Origin: Candidatus Omnitrophota bacterium
GTDB lineage: Bacteria; Omnitrophota; Omnitrophia; Omnitrophales; JACROU01
Length of the DNA: 64,000 bases
Direction of reading: 5' to 3'
Assembly: GCA_029261035.1 (NCBI GenBank)
Contig: JAJDCD010000010.1
Coordinates: 62,001-126,000 of the forward strand
Shown: in pieces, positions 24,701 through 39,700 of the stretch
Position numbering within the stretch: the stretch's first letter is position 1
Layout of the letters: every line of letters begins with the position of its first letter
Notes under the pieces: generated by a model
Told to the model about the DNA's origin: nothing
Seen by the model: the letters and a program-made list of their open reading frames with translations, nothing else
Database searches by the model: none
Translations under genes and position numbers: made by a program

Positions 24701-27700
24701 GACTATTAATTAAACTGATTTGATTCACTAGGTTTGCTTTAGTATCTAACGCATTCTGCATTTGAGATGGCGTTGCTCCCAAATCAGATAAAGATGTAAT
24801 AACACCGTTAACCTGATTGAGCATGGATTGCAAGGCATCTCTATAAGTACTCAAAACACTCGTGCTCATCGTTGCTATATCTGGTAAATTAGAAACTTGA
24901 GGCACTTGATTCTGAAGAGCTACGATCTGCTGTTGAAGAGCCTGATCTTGAAGAGCCTCTTGAACTTTATCAGTAGCAATTTGATTTACTGCATTCATCA
25001 AACTCGTTAATTGCGTCTGTACATCCAATGCCGGTTGAAGCAATGTGCCTTGTGCCCCTAAATCAGAAAGATCATCAATAATTTGAGCTACTTGATCCAA
25101 TAATTGTTGAATTTCGTCTCTCTTCTGATTAATTTCAGATTGAGATGACTGCGTTGTTACAGTAACCGATGGTAACGCATTGGTATCCGGAAGCTGATTC
25201 AGTAAGCTTTGTATTTGAATTAGGTTAGCCACAGCATTGGCTTGATTTTGAATCAATTGATTTACTTGCTGAATCAAATTCTCTACCGCCCCTTTGGATT
25301 GAAGCGCATTTGCTAACTGATCTTGAGTTGCCCCAAGCCCAATTAAGGTTTGAATATGATTATCCATTTGCCCTAACACAGCTCTTAAATCATCTCTTTC
25401 TTGCTGTAGATCCTGCAAAGAACTATTTTGGTTTACCGTCAACGCAGGCACTGCTGGCAAGTTTGCTTGTTCTTGAGCAATACGGTCTTGAAGAGAGATG
25501 GCTTGTGTTTCGAGAACAAACACACCATTTTGAATTTTTAACTCAAAGTTCTCAACATTATTTCCTTGGCTCAAAACGTCCTGAAGCACATCCACTAATG
25601 AATCAAGCACTAAAGAACTTGTTAAAGCACCATTGCGGACCATTGCAATTTGAGTTTGAAACTGATTAATAAATGTTTGAAGCGCAGCTGTCTTCAAGTA
25701 AGGCTTTTCTCCAAAGGTTTCATTAATCAATATACGGAGCACTTCAGCCAAAACACTCACTTGTCCATCAATCGTAATTTGAGCTAAGAACGCATTCGAA
25801 AGCACCCCAGTCGTATTATTGTCATTTAATACCAATCGATCCGTACGCGCAATTTCGTTTAACAATGCTTCTAATTGAGATGCGTCCAACGTTCTTAGGT
25901 AATCTGCTTTATCTGTAAGGGTTGCTAGAGCATCAAATTCCTGAAGCTTATCTGCAAGTGTGATTCCTTCTGCAAAGATAAAATGAGTTGCAACACCACT
26001 TGGATTATAGAAATTTAATGTTTCTGGTGTATTCACAGCATAACTACCATCCGCATTCATCATAAAGGTATAAGACTCACCATTAACATTTGTAATACGT
26101 GCAATCAAACGGTTGTTTCGCGTGCTGACCTGAATTAATCCAGGAATCTCAGCAACATCGGATAACGTAAGTTCTGTTCCACCCAAACGAACAACTACAT
26201 TCCCTTGTTGATCTAATTTTTCTAATTCAATCGTAGCTTGATCGTTTCCAAATAACTGGTAGGTTCTTGTATTGCCTACATTTTGAATAGAGTATCCCTG
26301 ACCTGCTAAAATATTTTGCCCAATTAATTCAGAAGGTAATGTTTGGGATAAACGAATTACAGACGCTAAACTTTGAACCCCATCCGATGTTTTAAAAGTC
26401 ACTTGAACTTCTCGACCAGAGAGAACCGTAATGTGATCAATCACACCGGTCACACTTTGAACTCCCTGCTTCCCTAACACTTCTAATAAAGCGCTTTTCA
26501 ATTCTGGAGTTGCTTTACTTAAAATATCCATATTGCCACGAGAGCTATTAGATAAGGAGTTAAAGAAAATAGACCTTTCTTTCCGACCTTCAAAACCCCT
26601 CTTGGTGCTCATGCTATCCAAAGCTTCTTCAATCAAGTTGATTCCTTCACCCACTTGAGATTGCCCTGCAAGAACTAAAAATTCAGAAAAGTCACTTCGT
26701 AGAAAACCAGCATCTTCCAACTCCGTTATAAAATCTCCCAACGATACATTGCTGGCTAAAGACTCAATAACTGATCTAATATTTGAAGTACTTCCTAATA
26801 TAGATGTAGGAATATTATCCGTCACATAAGAAAGCTCTGGAAAATCAATTCGAACTTGCTGCAACAAAGCCAAGTTCGTCACTAATGTTTGAGCGGTAAA
26901 ACCAGGTTGCACGAGATCACTAGGGTTCACAGAAAGCAAAATATCTCTGGTTACATCCCCTGCATTGGTGTTTTGAATGGCTGTTTCTAACGTCATGAGA
27001 TCTGCCACAAGATCTAAGTAATCATCCTCTGAAACTAGAGCGTTCACCACATTACGATCCAGTTGACCTACTTCCAAACGGTCCAAAATAGCTCGAGCCA
27101 TTGTTGTGTATTGGCTTAATCCTTCAGCATTAATATCATAACCCAAAATTTCCAACAGCCCTTCTGGACCCGCAATATTCGCTCTATATTTTTCAACAAA
27201 ACGGGTTTGAGTTAATTCATTACGCGTTTTAAGACTGTCGTCCAACACAACCCCTGAAGACTCCACCTGAATGCCTGTCAGTAAAAGAACCACATTCTGC
27301 ATTGTTTGATCTAAAGAACTTAAAATATCTTGAACAGCAACATCATCCAAGCTTAGCTGTTTTGTTAATGAAAGATTTCTTAGACCCCGCACAACAGGTT
27401 CTATCGTTTGTAACTGAGTATGAGTTATAAGATCAGAAGCTTCTGCACCCAATTTATCTTTAACTTCATTCAATAAATTACGCTCACGACTTAAAGCCTC
27501 TTCCCCATCAAAAAGTAGATCCACAGAGCGCATCACTTCTACCAGGGTCATATCTGGGAATTGAGCTCTTAATGCTTGAGTCACCGCCTCAAAATCTTTG
27601 ATTCTAAATTCTCCAAACGGAACTCCTTCCAATCCTAAAGAATACTGATTAACCGCATTTGCAATTGCCTGAGCACGATCTCTTGCTTCCGCAGAGGTAA

Positions 27701-30700
27701 AGGTAATTTCAGAGCTCGCATCGGCAATCAATCGGGTTAGGGCTCCTGGAATAGCTAGCTCTCCTAAACGTTGAATACTCAAGTTCTGAGTATTAATACC
27801 CAAAGCATCAATCGAAGCTTGAGCCTCCCCTAAACTTTGTATGAAATTCGTACTGGTGTTGGCAAATTTCACTAAAAAGAGTACGTGTTTTAAATTTTCA
27901 ACAGAACTAGAACCAAAATGATTCTGAGCAATCTGCGCAAATTCAGAATAACTTGGAACTTCCGTTCTTCCTTCTTGGTTCATCAGCGCTTTTAATTCAT
28001 TCGCTGCCGCTTGTAATTGAGTCACAAAGGTGATTTGAGAACTTTGAGCATTTGCAGCTGTTAGATCTGTTAATTTTTGATCTACAAGCACGCTCATATC
28101 ATCAAGAAAACGCTTAAGACCAACAAATTCCTTCGTATCCACATCTTGAATTTGAAACAAGTCTGACAAGTCTAAAATATTGGCAATGGCAGAATCCGTA
28201 AGAGCAACAAGATCCATTGCTTGAGGCTTAATCACATCTTGTCTTTCGATGTTAATGAGACTCAACAAACGCTGTAAGTCTGCTTGTTCTAAATCGAGTT
28301 CTCCACGAGCTGCTTGAGCACGAACTTCATTCAAATCCCGATCTTTATTAATAAAAGCAATCTCTTTGAGTTTTTGGACTGTTACACTGCGTCCCGCACT
28401 TTCTATTCGATCCAATTCCGTCCATTGAAGCAACGCACGAATAACGGTATCAATAACCCCATCTGCCTGATGAATGGACAGTAATGTTAATAATGCTGTT
28501 GGCTTGCCTGTTTCTGTTAATGCTGATTGTATAAAAGATGCAATCGATTGATCTAAAGCTGGGTTTGCCGCTTTACTAAAACGTGTTACTAAGCCAACAA
28601 CTTGTTTGAGTAATGTTGGATTGTTAATTTCCAGAATCAAAGTAGAAGCCAACCCTTGATCTGACAATTGATTGACTGCAGCAATACCGAGTTCTTTTCC
28701 TGTTTCATAAGCAATAACCGCATCTTCAAAAGAACGCATTTGAGCTACGTTTTGCGCATTCAAGAAAACCTGAAGTGCAAAACCATCCGAAATCAAATCA
28801 TTGATATACTCAATGGTTGTATTAATACCCACAACACCCGAAGCATCTAATTGAATCAAACTTTCCAGGAGTTGAAGCTCGGCCAAATTATTTACACTTG
28901 AAATAACACTACCCGAAACCCCTTGGTTAGCAAGTGCATTCATACGAGTTACCGCATCCGTTTGATCAACACCATTCAATTGAGAAATCATACTTTCTAA
29001 ACGTCTCAAATTCTCGATTCGAGAAACAGACGAAAGTAAATCGGAATTCAATCCACGATTAACCAAAGCCTGTCTTAAGGCAACCACTTCAGAAACTTCG
29101 GCGAGTGTGTTTAAATTAGAAACAAATTCTGGTGAAAAACCAAAAATATCTCTAAGCTGATTCACCCCTGAGGTCAGCGTTTGAATGTCTTGCAAATTAT
29201 CTAATTGCAGAATGAGCTGCGTCGCAACTCCCTTTTCTGCTAACTCATTCAAATCAGATGAAGAAGCTGTTAAATCAATTAAGCCTTGAACTTTGTTTAC
29301 TTCTGCTAAGTTATTTAAATCAAAGATCAAAGTTGAATTTAAATTCTGAACAACTAAATTATTCATCGATTGAATAAATGCTTGAGTATCATCCGCATTC
29401 TGAATTTTTATCTGTAAATTAAAGATTTGAGAACGCTGACTCATGTCTGCTAATAATTTAAGAGAAACACCTTTCTCGATTAAATCATTGATATTAAGAA
29501 CAAGTTCAATCGCATCTCCAAAGTCTTTTTTCGTTCTTTCAATAACGGAATTAATACGTTGTAAATCATCAACACTATTAACCCCTCTCAAAATCGTTGC
29601 TAACACGCCTTCATTTCCTAAGTCATTAATTAAAGCAATAATCTCCGCTTGTGTAAAACCTGGCGTTTGAGTCAATTGAGTAATTGTTGTTGTAATTTCT
29701 GACAATTCAGAGATCTCACGAACACTCAAAAGAACCGTTGGAGCAATATTTAGATTTTGAATACTATTCAATGCTGCAAGAACATCTGCCAATTGAGTAC
29801 TGCTAAATATTTGTTCAATTAAATCTGAAGAGATGCCCACAGCGGTAATCTGATCAATTTGTGCTTTAAGCTGAGGTAACGTAGAAGCGTCATAAGAAAC
29901 GAGCAGATCCCCTCGAGCACCTGCAAAAGAAAGGTCATTGATCATATCAATAATATTGGTAACCTGAGATGAGTCTGCTCCATTAATAATGGATTCTATG
30001 TGATCAATCTCAAGCAATGTATCACTCAAGGCAATCGTGTCTACATTAACCCCTTGACCGACTAAACGACTAATCTGATCGACTGTATCGGTCAGTACCG
30101 TTCCCGTCAAACCGCCAATTAAAGAAGCTAAACTGAGAATGGAATTCGCTCGACTCAGTTGACGAATAACCGCTTCAGAGAGTCCTTGAACACGCAATGC
30201 ATCAAGCACAGTGACTTGATTAGCCACATTTGTCAGAGTAGTAGGATCTTTCACATCTGCCAACACCCTAAGGATAGAACCGGTATCTTGAAGCGCATTT
30301 AACAAAGTACTAATTGCTGTCACAGAATCAAGTCCAGGAATTTGAACCTGCGCATTTCCACTTTGCTGAACCATGCGAATCACATTCAGTAACGCCCCAA
30401 AGTTTTGTTCTGCATCCAAGCGTGTAACCAAAGCAGCTAACGCATCATTAACGGATGGAGACAGCTGAAGCTGAGAGGCCAACCCTAACGATTGAGAAAC
30501 ATCAATAATCGTAAGTAGCTTTTGTATATCCAGTACTTTCTCTGCAGAAGTAAACTGTGTCGTCACTACTGCCTCTAAACCATTTAATTGCGTCTGATCC
30601 AGAGATGGAAAACCCATACCTAAAGCTTGCGCCACTTCAATTAACGATCGGACATACTCTAAATCTTGAGTATCTACGGCTCGAATAAATTCGGTGTTAA

Positions 30701-33700
30701 ATTTAACATCAGAACCTTGAGGAATAAAAGCAATATCCAAATTAGTCTGACGAGCAATCTTAACCAAATCAAATGCCTTGAAGAAATCTTCTTGATTGAT
30801 TGCTTCAAACAGTTGGTCTGTTAATTCTAGTTGGGCTTGCGCAGGAAGAGCCGGTAAATTCATTCCTGAAATATTAGCAATCTGAATCAAACGTTCTAGA
30901 GTCTTAAAGTTTCCCTGTTGAGCTGCCTGAATCACATCGCTCTTGAAACGGATTTGCGTATTATTCGTTGGTTCAAAATTAGACAATGGCGGCAAAGTAA
31001 TCCCTGCAAAACGAGCTTGAAGCATAATAAGAGAAGCTTGAGTAAAGTCAGATTGCTTCAACGCATCTCTTACTTGTTGAGTTACAGGAGCCTGAGCTGG
31101 ATCTGTAAAATTGACAAAATCATTATTTACATTTTGAAGCACTTGAATAAAGGCAGTTTGATAATTAGCATCCCCTACTTCAATGCCGGCATTAGACAAT
31201 ATATATAGCGTCGTTGCATGCATCAACTGTTCTAGTTGTCCTTGAAGGTTATTCAGAGATCCGGAATCGGCAACAAAAAATCGATCTTTCTCAAAATTAA
31301 GGGTTGGCAGCTCATTCCCATAACCATTAAAAGAAATGTTCAAGGCTTGTAACTGATTGAAAAACTGACTCAAACTATCTTGAGTAATACCAGAAGCAAC
31401 ATCTCTTTGATTAATAATATCGAGCACACTGGCTAACTCAGGGCTTACTGCTGTTAAATCAATGCCGGATAAATCACTCTGATTACTAATCAAGGTATCC
31501 ACGTCGTCTTGATTCAACGCAAAAACCAAATTAGTAAAATTAGGAACTTCAGCTCCAGAAAGAATGTTGCTTGCTAATGTATTTGTAGCATCTTTAAAGT
31601 TACGCACCACTTCCGTCATCTGCGTTGTTCCACGAACACCCGCTCCACTGGCTTGCGTGTTAGATATTCTTTGAATTGAAGCGTTGTCTAAAGCAGAAGT
31701 ACGTCCGACATACTCTGGAACATCTACTTTCTTTCTTAAGGTGTTATTTACGATATTGACCACTTCAGCAACAGAAGTTGCAGAAGCATAGGTTCCAAAA
31801 GAATTAATACCTGCTTCAGGAAGCACTGCATTTCCTTCTAATAATTTTACTGTAGGTTCTTTAGCGGACTTCACACTTTCAAGAAAAGCCGTGAACTCTG
31901 CTGGAATTTGAATACCGCTATACTGCTCTGTCGCTGCTAAACGCTGTAAATCAGCAACTAAATTATTAATCTTTGTATTCGCTGATTTAGCTGTTTGATT
32001 CAACTTGACCTCAGCTGTTGCTCTAAAATCTCCTTTAAATAAATGTTTTTCAAACTCTGCTGCACGACTCAATTCAAACTTTAACGCATCGACCATATCA
32101 AAGAAGGTGTTACCCTTACCGGATGTTGTGCCACTTGCTCCTCTTTGTAGCGCAGACAACTGATCCGCTCGAACAATTTCTAAAGCACGATTCACAAGAG
32201 TCACTGGTAAGTCTTGAAAGGCTTGTGAGGCAGTTTCAAAATTATTCCATTGATTACGCGCTTGATCATTACGTAGCAATAATTCTGTGAACTCTGCTTC
32301 ATATTGCAACCGTGTATTTCCATCAATAAATTCACGGCTAAAAGAGTCGCCAATATGAACGTTCGTTTGTCTATTGTAAAGCTTCGTTCCTTCAGGAAGG
32401 CCAACACGATCGGTACGTTTAACCCATTTTCCATTCACATTGTCATAAATAGCACGGGAACGTCCTACGGCTTGACGGTAAGTATCAAAACCAGTTTGAC
32501 CACTTTTGGTGCTACCGAGAACAATGACTTGCTGAACATGTTCCGGAGTAATCAAGTCTGTCCCGGTTGTTGCTGATCTTTCCAGCAAAATGACTCTGTT
32601 TTTCTGAGTTCCAAATTCTTTGATAAAACGTTGTAAGCCTTGCGATGTGGTGCTATATCCGTTTCGCGATAAAACCTGACGAACCCCCGCATTGTCGATA
32701 CTTCGTAAATCAACACGAGATTCACCCAACCGATATATTGGATTATTTCCGTTAGCATCAATAATTAAAATTTCCTGCCCATTATGTTGCCGAACGACTT
32801 CACTTTTAAAAGAAGATGCTTCAAATTTGTGAGAGATAAATTCATACATTACGGTATCTGCTTCGACCCCTTGTTGACGAGCCGCCTGATCCACCCGGCT
32901 TTTCGTTTGTTCAACGACATTCACCACGTCTTTAGCTCCTTCACGGAAAAGATCATATTTTTCTCCGCCAAAGATTTCTCGTGCTTTACCAGAAGGAAGC
33001 TCTACAAGTTTCGCTCCAAAACTACGCGCTAAAATATTAATACTTCCCGTAAAGGTTGCGGAATAAGCTGAGATTTGGCCGCCACTCCGCTGAATGGCAT
33101 CAATCAGCATTTTAGGGGTATAAGAAATGCTGTTCGAAGAAACATTAAAATGTTGAAATTCAAAATTTAAGTTTTGTCCCGTTCGATGCGCAACGCGTGC
33201 CTGATCCACAAATTCATAAGTAAATTTTTGGATCACACTGCTCAAATCCTGTCTTACTTGAGCATTCCCTGCTTTATTGGTTGGCTTTACAACATTTAAT
33301 GTCGTTTCCCCTATCGCTGTAGGTACGCGAGAATAATCACGACCTTCAACCGCTGACAATGCTTCTGCAAAACCTTCTGCGATAGAAAAAATGCGGGATG
33401 CACTCTCATTTGTGAACTTACCATTCACATCCAAGCTTTTAGCCGCTTGTTCTAAAGCATTCCAGTTTTCAAAATTAAAGTTTCCATTCGCATCACGCCC
33501 ACCCACTTCTTGAGCGATCTTATCTCGAGCACGAACCACTGAATCTGTTTTTAAGAATTCCGCATCGCGTAAAACGCCCCCTTCTTCAACAGCCTTTAAA
33601 TTACTACGGTTAATTCCACCTTGACTGTCTACAAAATCAAGAACGCCTTCTTGACGAAAAATTTCCCCAATTTGACTAACTTCATTTCCATAACGCCCCA

Positions 33701-36700
33701 AAACTTCCGTGGATAAAGTCCCTGTACCTTCTGTTAACCCAACTAACTCTGCCCAAGTATGCGCTTCATCAATAACAAACTTGCTTCGCGTTAGTTTTTG
33801 GAATAAAGCTCTGGCAAGCGCATTATTAGGATTCTTAATGGTTTCTAAACCTAATGCTTGAATCTGTTCAGGAGTTGTAAAAACAGCATCCCCTCTTTCT
33901 AACCCATTCAATAATTCCCTTCCAGCAGCAGAATCGTTTCTAATTTTGTCCCATTCAAAAATACGCACCTGTTTTTGAACACCGGTGTTTTGAAAAGTTT
34001 GTTCGATCGCACTTTCGAGCGGCAGCTCCGCATCTTTTAAGGCTGCTCTTAAGTCACCCATATTCTTGAATACACCCACAGAAGCTCGGTTGCCAAACAT
34101 CAATTCTGCTGCTAGCTCTCCTGGGATTAAAGCAAAACTCTTACCAATACCTGTACCCGCTTGGAAAGCCGTATAGAAACTCGACTCCGAACGTGCTTTT
34201 AGAATAGAAAGTAATTGTCCTTCGTTATAAGAATTGCCTCCTCGTTCAAACGTATTAATCAATTCTTGAAGCGCAGGACCTACTTCTGCAACAACTTCTT
34301 TTCCGCTAACCGTCTCAACACGCCCCCAGTTTTGTTGGGTTAAATCAGTAAAACGCTGACGTAGGTTGCTGAGCTCTTGAGTCTTTACAGAATCCAATCC
34401 TCCTTCTGTTTTTAGACTCTCAGCATCCAACTGTCGAATCTGCTCTACAACACGTGTGATCTCTTGAATTTGAGTTCCAACCTGTTGGTAGTCCACTTTT
34501 TGAAGTTGTCTAAACTCTCCTTCAAGTCGAATTTTATTCCCATTCGTATCAAAACTATCAGAGAAACGAGAGAAACGCGTATTGATTTCTCGGATCGTAT
34601 GTAAATTACTTTCATAATTCTTAATAAATTCTGGAAGCTTCTCCCCAACAAAGCTCAACTGTTCTGTTGCTGGAGCTCCTTTAGCATCTAAGGTTTTATA
34701 TATTTCCCCTAAGAAATTAACATCCGTAAGCAACTGATCCAAACGTCCATTTTCAAACGCATCTGCTAAACGTTCTTTAGCTGCACTGGAAAGGGATTCA
34801 AAAACTTCCCCACCGGCTTTGTTGTAAGTTTCGAACGCTCCTTTTCCATCTAATCCCTTAACCTTATCTAAAAGTAACGTACGATAATTGGAGTCCAACG
34901 CCCAACGCCCAAATTGCTGAACCCCTTTAAGCATGGACTTCCCTTCATTAAAAAGAGGAATCGCATTTCCTAAAGGCTCAAACGCACTTCTCTTGGGTGC
35001 GTTAAAATCCAACTTATCAAAGCCGCCCTCATTTTGGAAACGACGGAAGGCTTCTACATTTAAGTCATACCCTTCCACCTTACCATCAGCCCCTCTTATT
35101 TCACGGAGGAGTCCTTTAACAATTTGATTCATTTCAAACCCAAAATCAAAACTACGAAGTGTATCCACAATCGAACGTTTCCAACGTCCAAGACGAAGAC
35201 TCCCTAAGAAGCCTGGCTCAGACACAACGCCATCTTTCAAAAACTGCCCCTCTTCATTAAGAGATCGAAGCAGTTCTCCAGAAGTTTCAATCAATCCATT
35301 CTTTGTTCCTTTTCCACCACGAATCAAATCAACTAAATTAAACCCTGTTTTGGTTAACCCTCTGAGTAAACCAAAATCCAAAAAGGCCGCTTTTCCAAAC
35401 AAGTGGAACAATGGCAAAATAGGTTTCACAAAGAGATTTGCCGCATAAGCTCCAGCTGTAACTGTATTTTTAAACAAAGAACTTCCTCCAAAGCGAGGAA
35501 AGCTTGCCGCAAATGTTCCTTCTTTTAAAATATTTAGGATTTGTCCTGGAGCCTGGAAACCGACATAAATACCAATACCGGTACCAATGGTTTCACCAAT
35601 TTTTTGAGCTTCAAAATGAAACCCTTTCAGTCCGCTCTTAATTAACGTTTCTCTATGCTGCAACATACGCTCATTTGGATTGCGAGACAGCTGCGTAAAG
35701 CCATAACTGAGCAAACCTAGTGTCGCAATGATATTCTCTCCAAAACTTAGATCTTCTCCATTCAACATATCTTCAGCCAAAGTTGTAAATAGTGCTGACA
35801 ATGTTCCTTGATCTTGACCAAAAAGAGGGTCGAGTAAATGAAGAAAGAAATCTCTAAAACCGATCAGCGTATCTGCCAGTCCTTGTCTAAAATCAACCAA
35901 CATTCCTGCAGGAAGTGCTGCTAACTGAGGAAGACCTAACAACGCATGAGATACTCCATTGGCAACACCTGTAAGTAGATTAATTGTTCCACTAGCCGCG
36001 TTAAGGCCTGTGGAAAGAACCTTATCTGCTCCTCCCAAAATCGTTGATAGAACTCCTTCTGATTTTAAGAAAGAATTAATAGCTCCTTTAGCATCCGTGT
36101 CATAACCAAAAAAATCAGCTATACCATCAATAGATCCTCCCAGAACAGAAGCAAAAAAACCAGTGCCTTTATCCGTATCAAAATCCCTGGTAATCGCTGA
36201 AATCTTTGTTTTCGCAAAAAGATCGGCATAGGATGCTTGCATGGTTTGAAATGCTTTGTTATACCAATAGTTATCTGCTTGACCAAAACCATCAACACCA
36301 TCCCCATTAATCAATCCCTTCGGCCCATAATAAAGCACACGGGATAGAAAAGAGTAAATACCACTTCCCAAAGTATCTAAACTTCCTAACACAGAACGTC
36401 CAAATGCTAGCAAGGAGTCCCCTACCCCTGTTGCTGTATATCCCAGAAAGTTCCAAGCATCTGCCAGAATATTATCGGAGTTCCAATATAAGTTTTCTGT
36501 AAAGAAATCGGTTGCTACATTCTTCGTAGAATTTCTTAACGAAATTTGGCCTGTATTAATGTTGTAATACTCTTGTCCGCCTACATACCAAGCAGAACCA
36601 TCAATCACATAGCGACCTTGAGCATCTCGAGTTACATTACGATCTTTATTTTTTCCTGCGACAAACTGAATGCGGTCAACGGCAGGTAAACCATCTGGAT

Positions 36701-39700
36701 CTATAGAGAAATGACGAATGGATTCGTGATCATAAACACGCGCTAAAACATCTCCGTTAAAAGCTCGTGCTACACCACGATCTAAATCAATTTCAATTCG
36801 GAGCCCGTCAATAATTTGATTACTAGTCAACTCTTCCCCTGTAGCAACATTAATCGTATGCTTAATAATTTCACCCGACTGCGTATCAAAGGATTCAAAG
36901 GTTTTATGTAATAACTTATTATTTGCATCAAAAATATGACGCTCTTTAACTCCGCTTGCATTTACAACAGAATTCGCTCTTCGAGTTAAACGCCATAATG
37001 TTTCTGTCGATTGCGCCTTCGGATTATATTGAAATGTTTCTGACATTCTTCCATTCGAGTCATAAAAAATAAACTCGCCGCCAGAAATTCCACGAGCCGT
37101 TTGGGTTAAGGTTCGGGTATGAACCAGGTTCACATCCCCCCCACTCAATAAATGGATGTTGTCATAATTAATCGTACTTGGATCCAAAGCGCTGATGTCT
37201 AAGTATTGAACACTGCTTGCACTCATATCAAAAGATCCATCTGCATTTACACCTTCAGAAACAATGACCTGAATTATTTTTTGATTGGCTCCAACGGTAA
37301 TATCCCCTCGAGGACCTGCAAAATAACGTTTCTCTAACGTTAGACTTGGATTTTGTTGTCCCTGCGCATTCGTGGTCATCTCAAAGTTATAACTAACTGA
37401 ACGAACTAAGCTCCCAACATTTCCTTCGGTTGTGAAGTTCGCATTTTGACCTACTTCATAAGTAAAAACAGAGAGACGAATATGGTTTTCGATACCAAAT
37501 CGAGATTGCGCTTTTCCAATAATCAAAAGTCCTTTCTCTCCTACTTCACGAGCTACATGCTCAAAATCCGCTTGTCTAAAATTAGCCAAACCTTCAAGTT
37601 GCAAAATATAAGGATTGCGGTCATTGGTGACTCCCGCAGTATTTCGATTTACATTTAAACTCACATAGGTTTTTTCCCCACTCCGAGTGGTTATTTGTCT
37701 TTGAAGGGTTAACAACCCACGAGGAATGTTGTTGCTATCTAAAGTAGCGTCGTAAGTTCCCGCTGCCGTACTTCTAAAAATCTGAATGTCACCACCCGTT
37801 GCTGCCGCAGGATTAATACGAATATAATCAATCTTTTGATTTCCCGCTGCATCCAGCTGCCCTGAATTGATGGCTCTAAGTTGAAAATCTACTTTTCCAT
37901 CAACCGCATAAACGATTGTATCTGTAATCGTCTTTCCTGTTGTCGCATCCACTTGAGGAACAGAAATAAACACATTTCTCATAGTTCCATTAACCACTTG
38001 TTGTTGTATTTGACCTAACTGATTTCCAATAGTTCCATTTAAGTTGCCTTTATAAACCTTTCCATCTGAAGTGATTACTTGGTAGGTTGTTTGAGTTGTC
38101 AGGTTTGCCCCAGTACCTGTTGTTGTTTCTATCTGTTTAATCGTATAACCTTGCTGCGTCATCAATCCGTTCGAGTCTCGAACTGGAGCTACTTGAATAT
38201 CTCCATTGGCTAAAACAATATAATCTCTATTTGCTTCTATTTTTCCAGTTTCAAAACTATAAAGAGCTCCCTGCCCCGTTTGTCCTACATAACTTGCAAA
38301 AATATTAGGAATAATCAGACCCCCAAAAGAAAGAAAGGTGTTTGCAGAAGAAATTTTTCCATATTCATCTGTCTTAAAAATACTTCCGTTAGCAAAACGT
38401 GTCTGAAAACTTACTTCTCCTGTTTGAGCATTTCTAATCCTCTGAATAACAGCGCCTTCTTTTACTACGTTGCCATTCTTATCCGTGACGGCAAATATTT
38501 GACGTGCGCTTCCATCAGCCGAGATAAAAGATTGTCTTTCTTCTCCACCAAAAGAAACTTTTTCAACTGTTCCTGCAAAGTTGCGCGCTGCGTCAAAGTC
38601 CCCTGAGACACTCGAACGGTATACTTTTATTGTTTTAGGATCAATTTGTTCTCTAGTGGTAAAAACCGTTTCCCCTGTCTTTAAGTCAAATGTTTCTTCT
38701 TGAACAATTGTTCTTCCATCCGATGTTGTAAACTGAACTCTTTCGGACACACCTCTAAGAAGATCTTCACCTGAAATTTCTAAAGATAAAGCCTGAACTC
38801 TTTGCCCATTGTAAATAATACTCGTAACTGTTGCTTGAAGATCACCTAGATTACCATTCGCATCTGACTCATAAATCTTATTGCCTTGAATTGCACGATA
38901 AGTTGTATTCCCATTCGAATCTGTCCCAGTAGAGCGCACCACATACTGAACCGCTCCTTCGTCATTCAAAACTAACCGAAGTTCTTCACTGCGAAATTGG
39001 TTTTTATTTTGTATTAAAATATCTGTATCTTGACCATCGACAATACGAGAAATCAGCGTGGAATCCACAACCGTATTCCCACTGCTGTCCGTTAATACAT
39101 TTCCATTTCCATCGGTTCTAAAAGTACGCAATCCGGTCGTTTTTTTCAACGCATCCTGTTTATCTGTCGTATCTGCTGCAGGATCCACAAAGGTGTAAAA
39201 TCGATTTCCCTGATCATCTTTTCTCACTTGCAACACTACATTCTGATATTGCTGCCCTCCAATGGTTAGAGTCCTTCTTAAACCAATAAACTCTCCAATT
39301 TTTCTATTATCTGCGTCATAGGCATAAATCGATTTTCCAAGACCGTCCTCTATTTCAATTTGAAGCTTAAGTTGCCCTGTATTCACATCTCGTGAACCTC
39401 GTGCTTCATAATCCAACTCTCCATTCGCTTTCAAGAATTGGACAACAACTGCATTAGAGTCTTCTCCTTCAAACTTTGAATATTCAATTTGACGAATACG
39501 TCCTGACTCTTTCTTCGTAATGGTATAAACATTACTTCTGACAATGGCATTCCCATTAGCATCTTGCCCTTTGTAGACACTTTCCTGAACATTCGTAATA
39601 TTTCCAGATTCGACAGTCACTCTGCGAGTGGCATCCCCATTTTTTAAATTTTTATTCGACTTGGATTCAAACACCGTTGTGCGGACACCGTCTTCAACAG

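Noticed and set aside
25310-25669. A 119-codon plus-strand open frame
   Set aside because: It lies opposite the 92-93-aa helical repeats of the giant gene, has no ribosome-binding site, and its composition follows the minus-strand frame.
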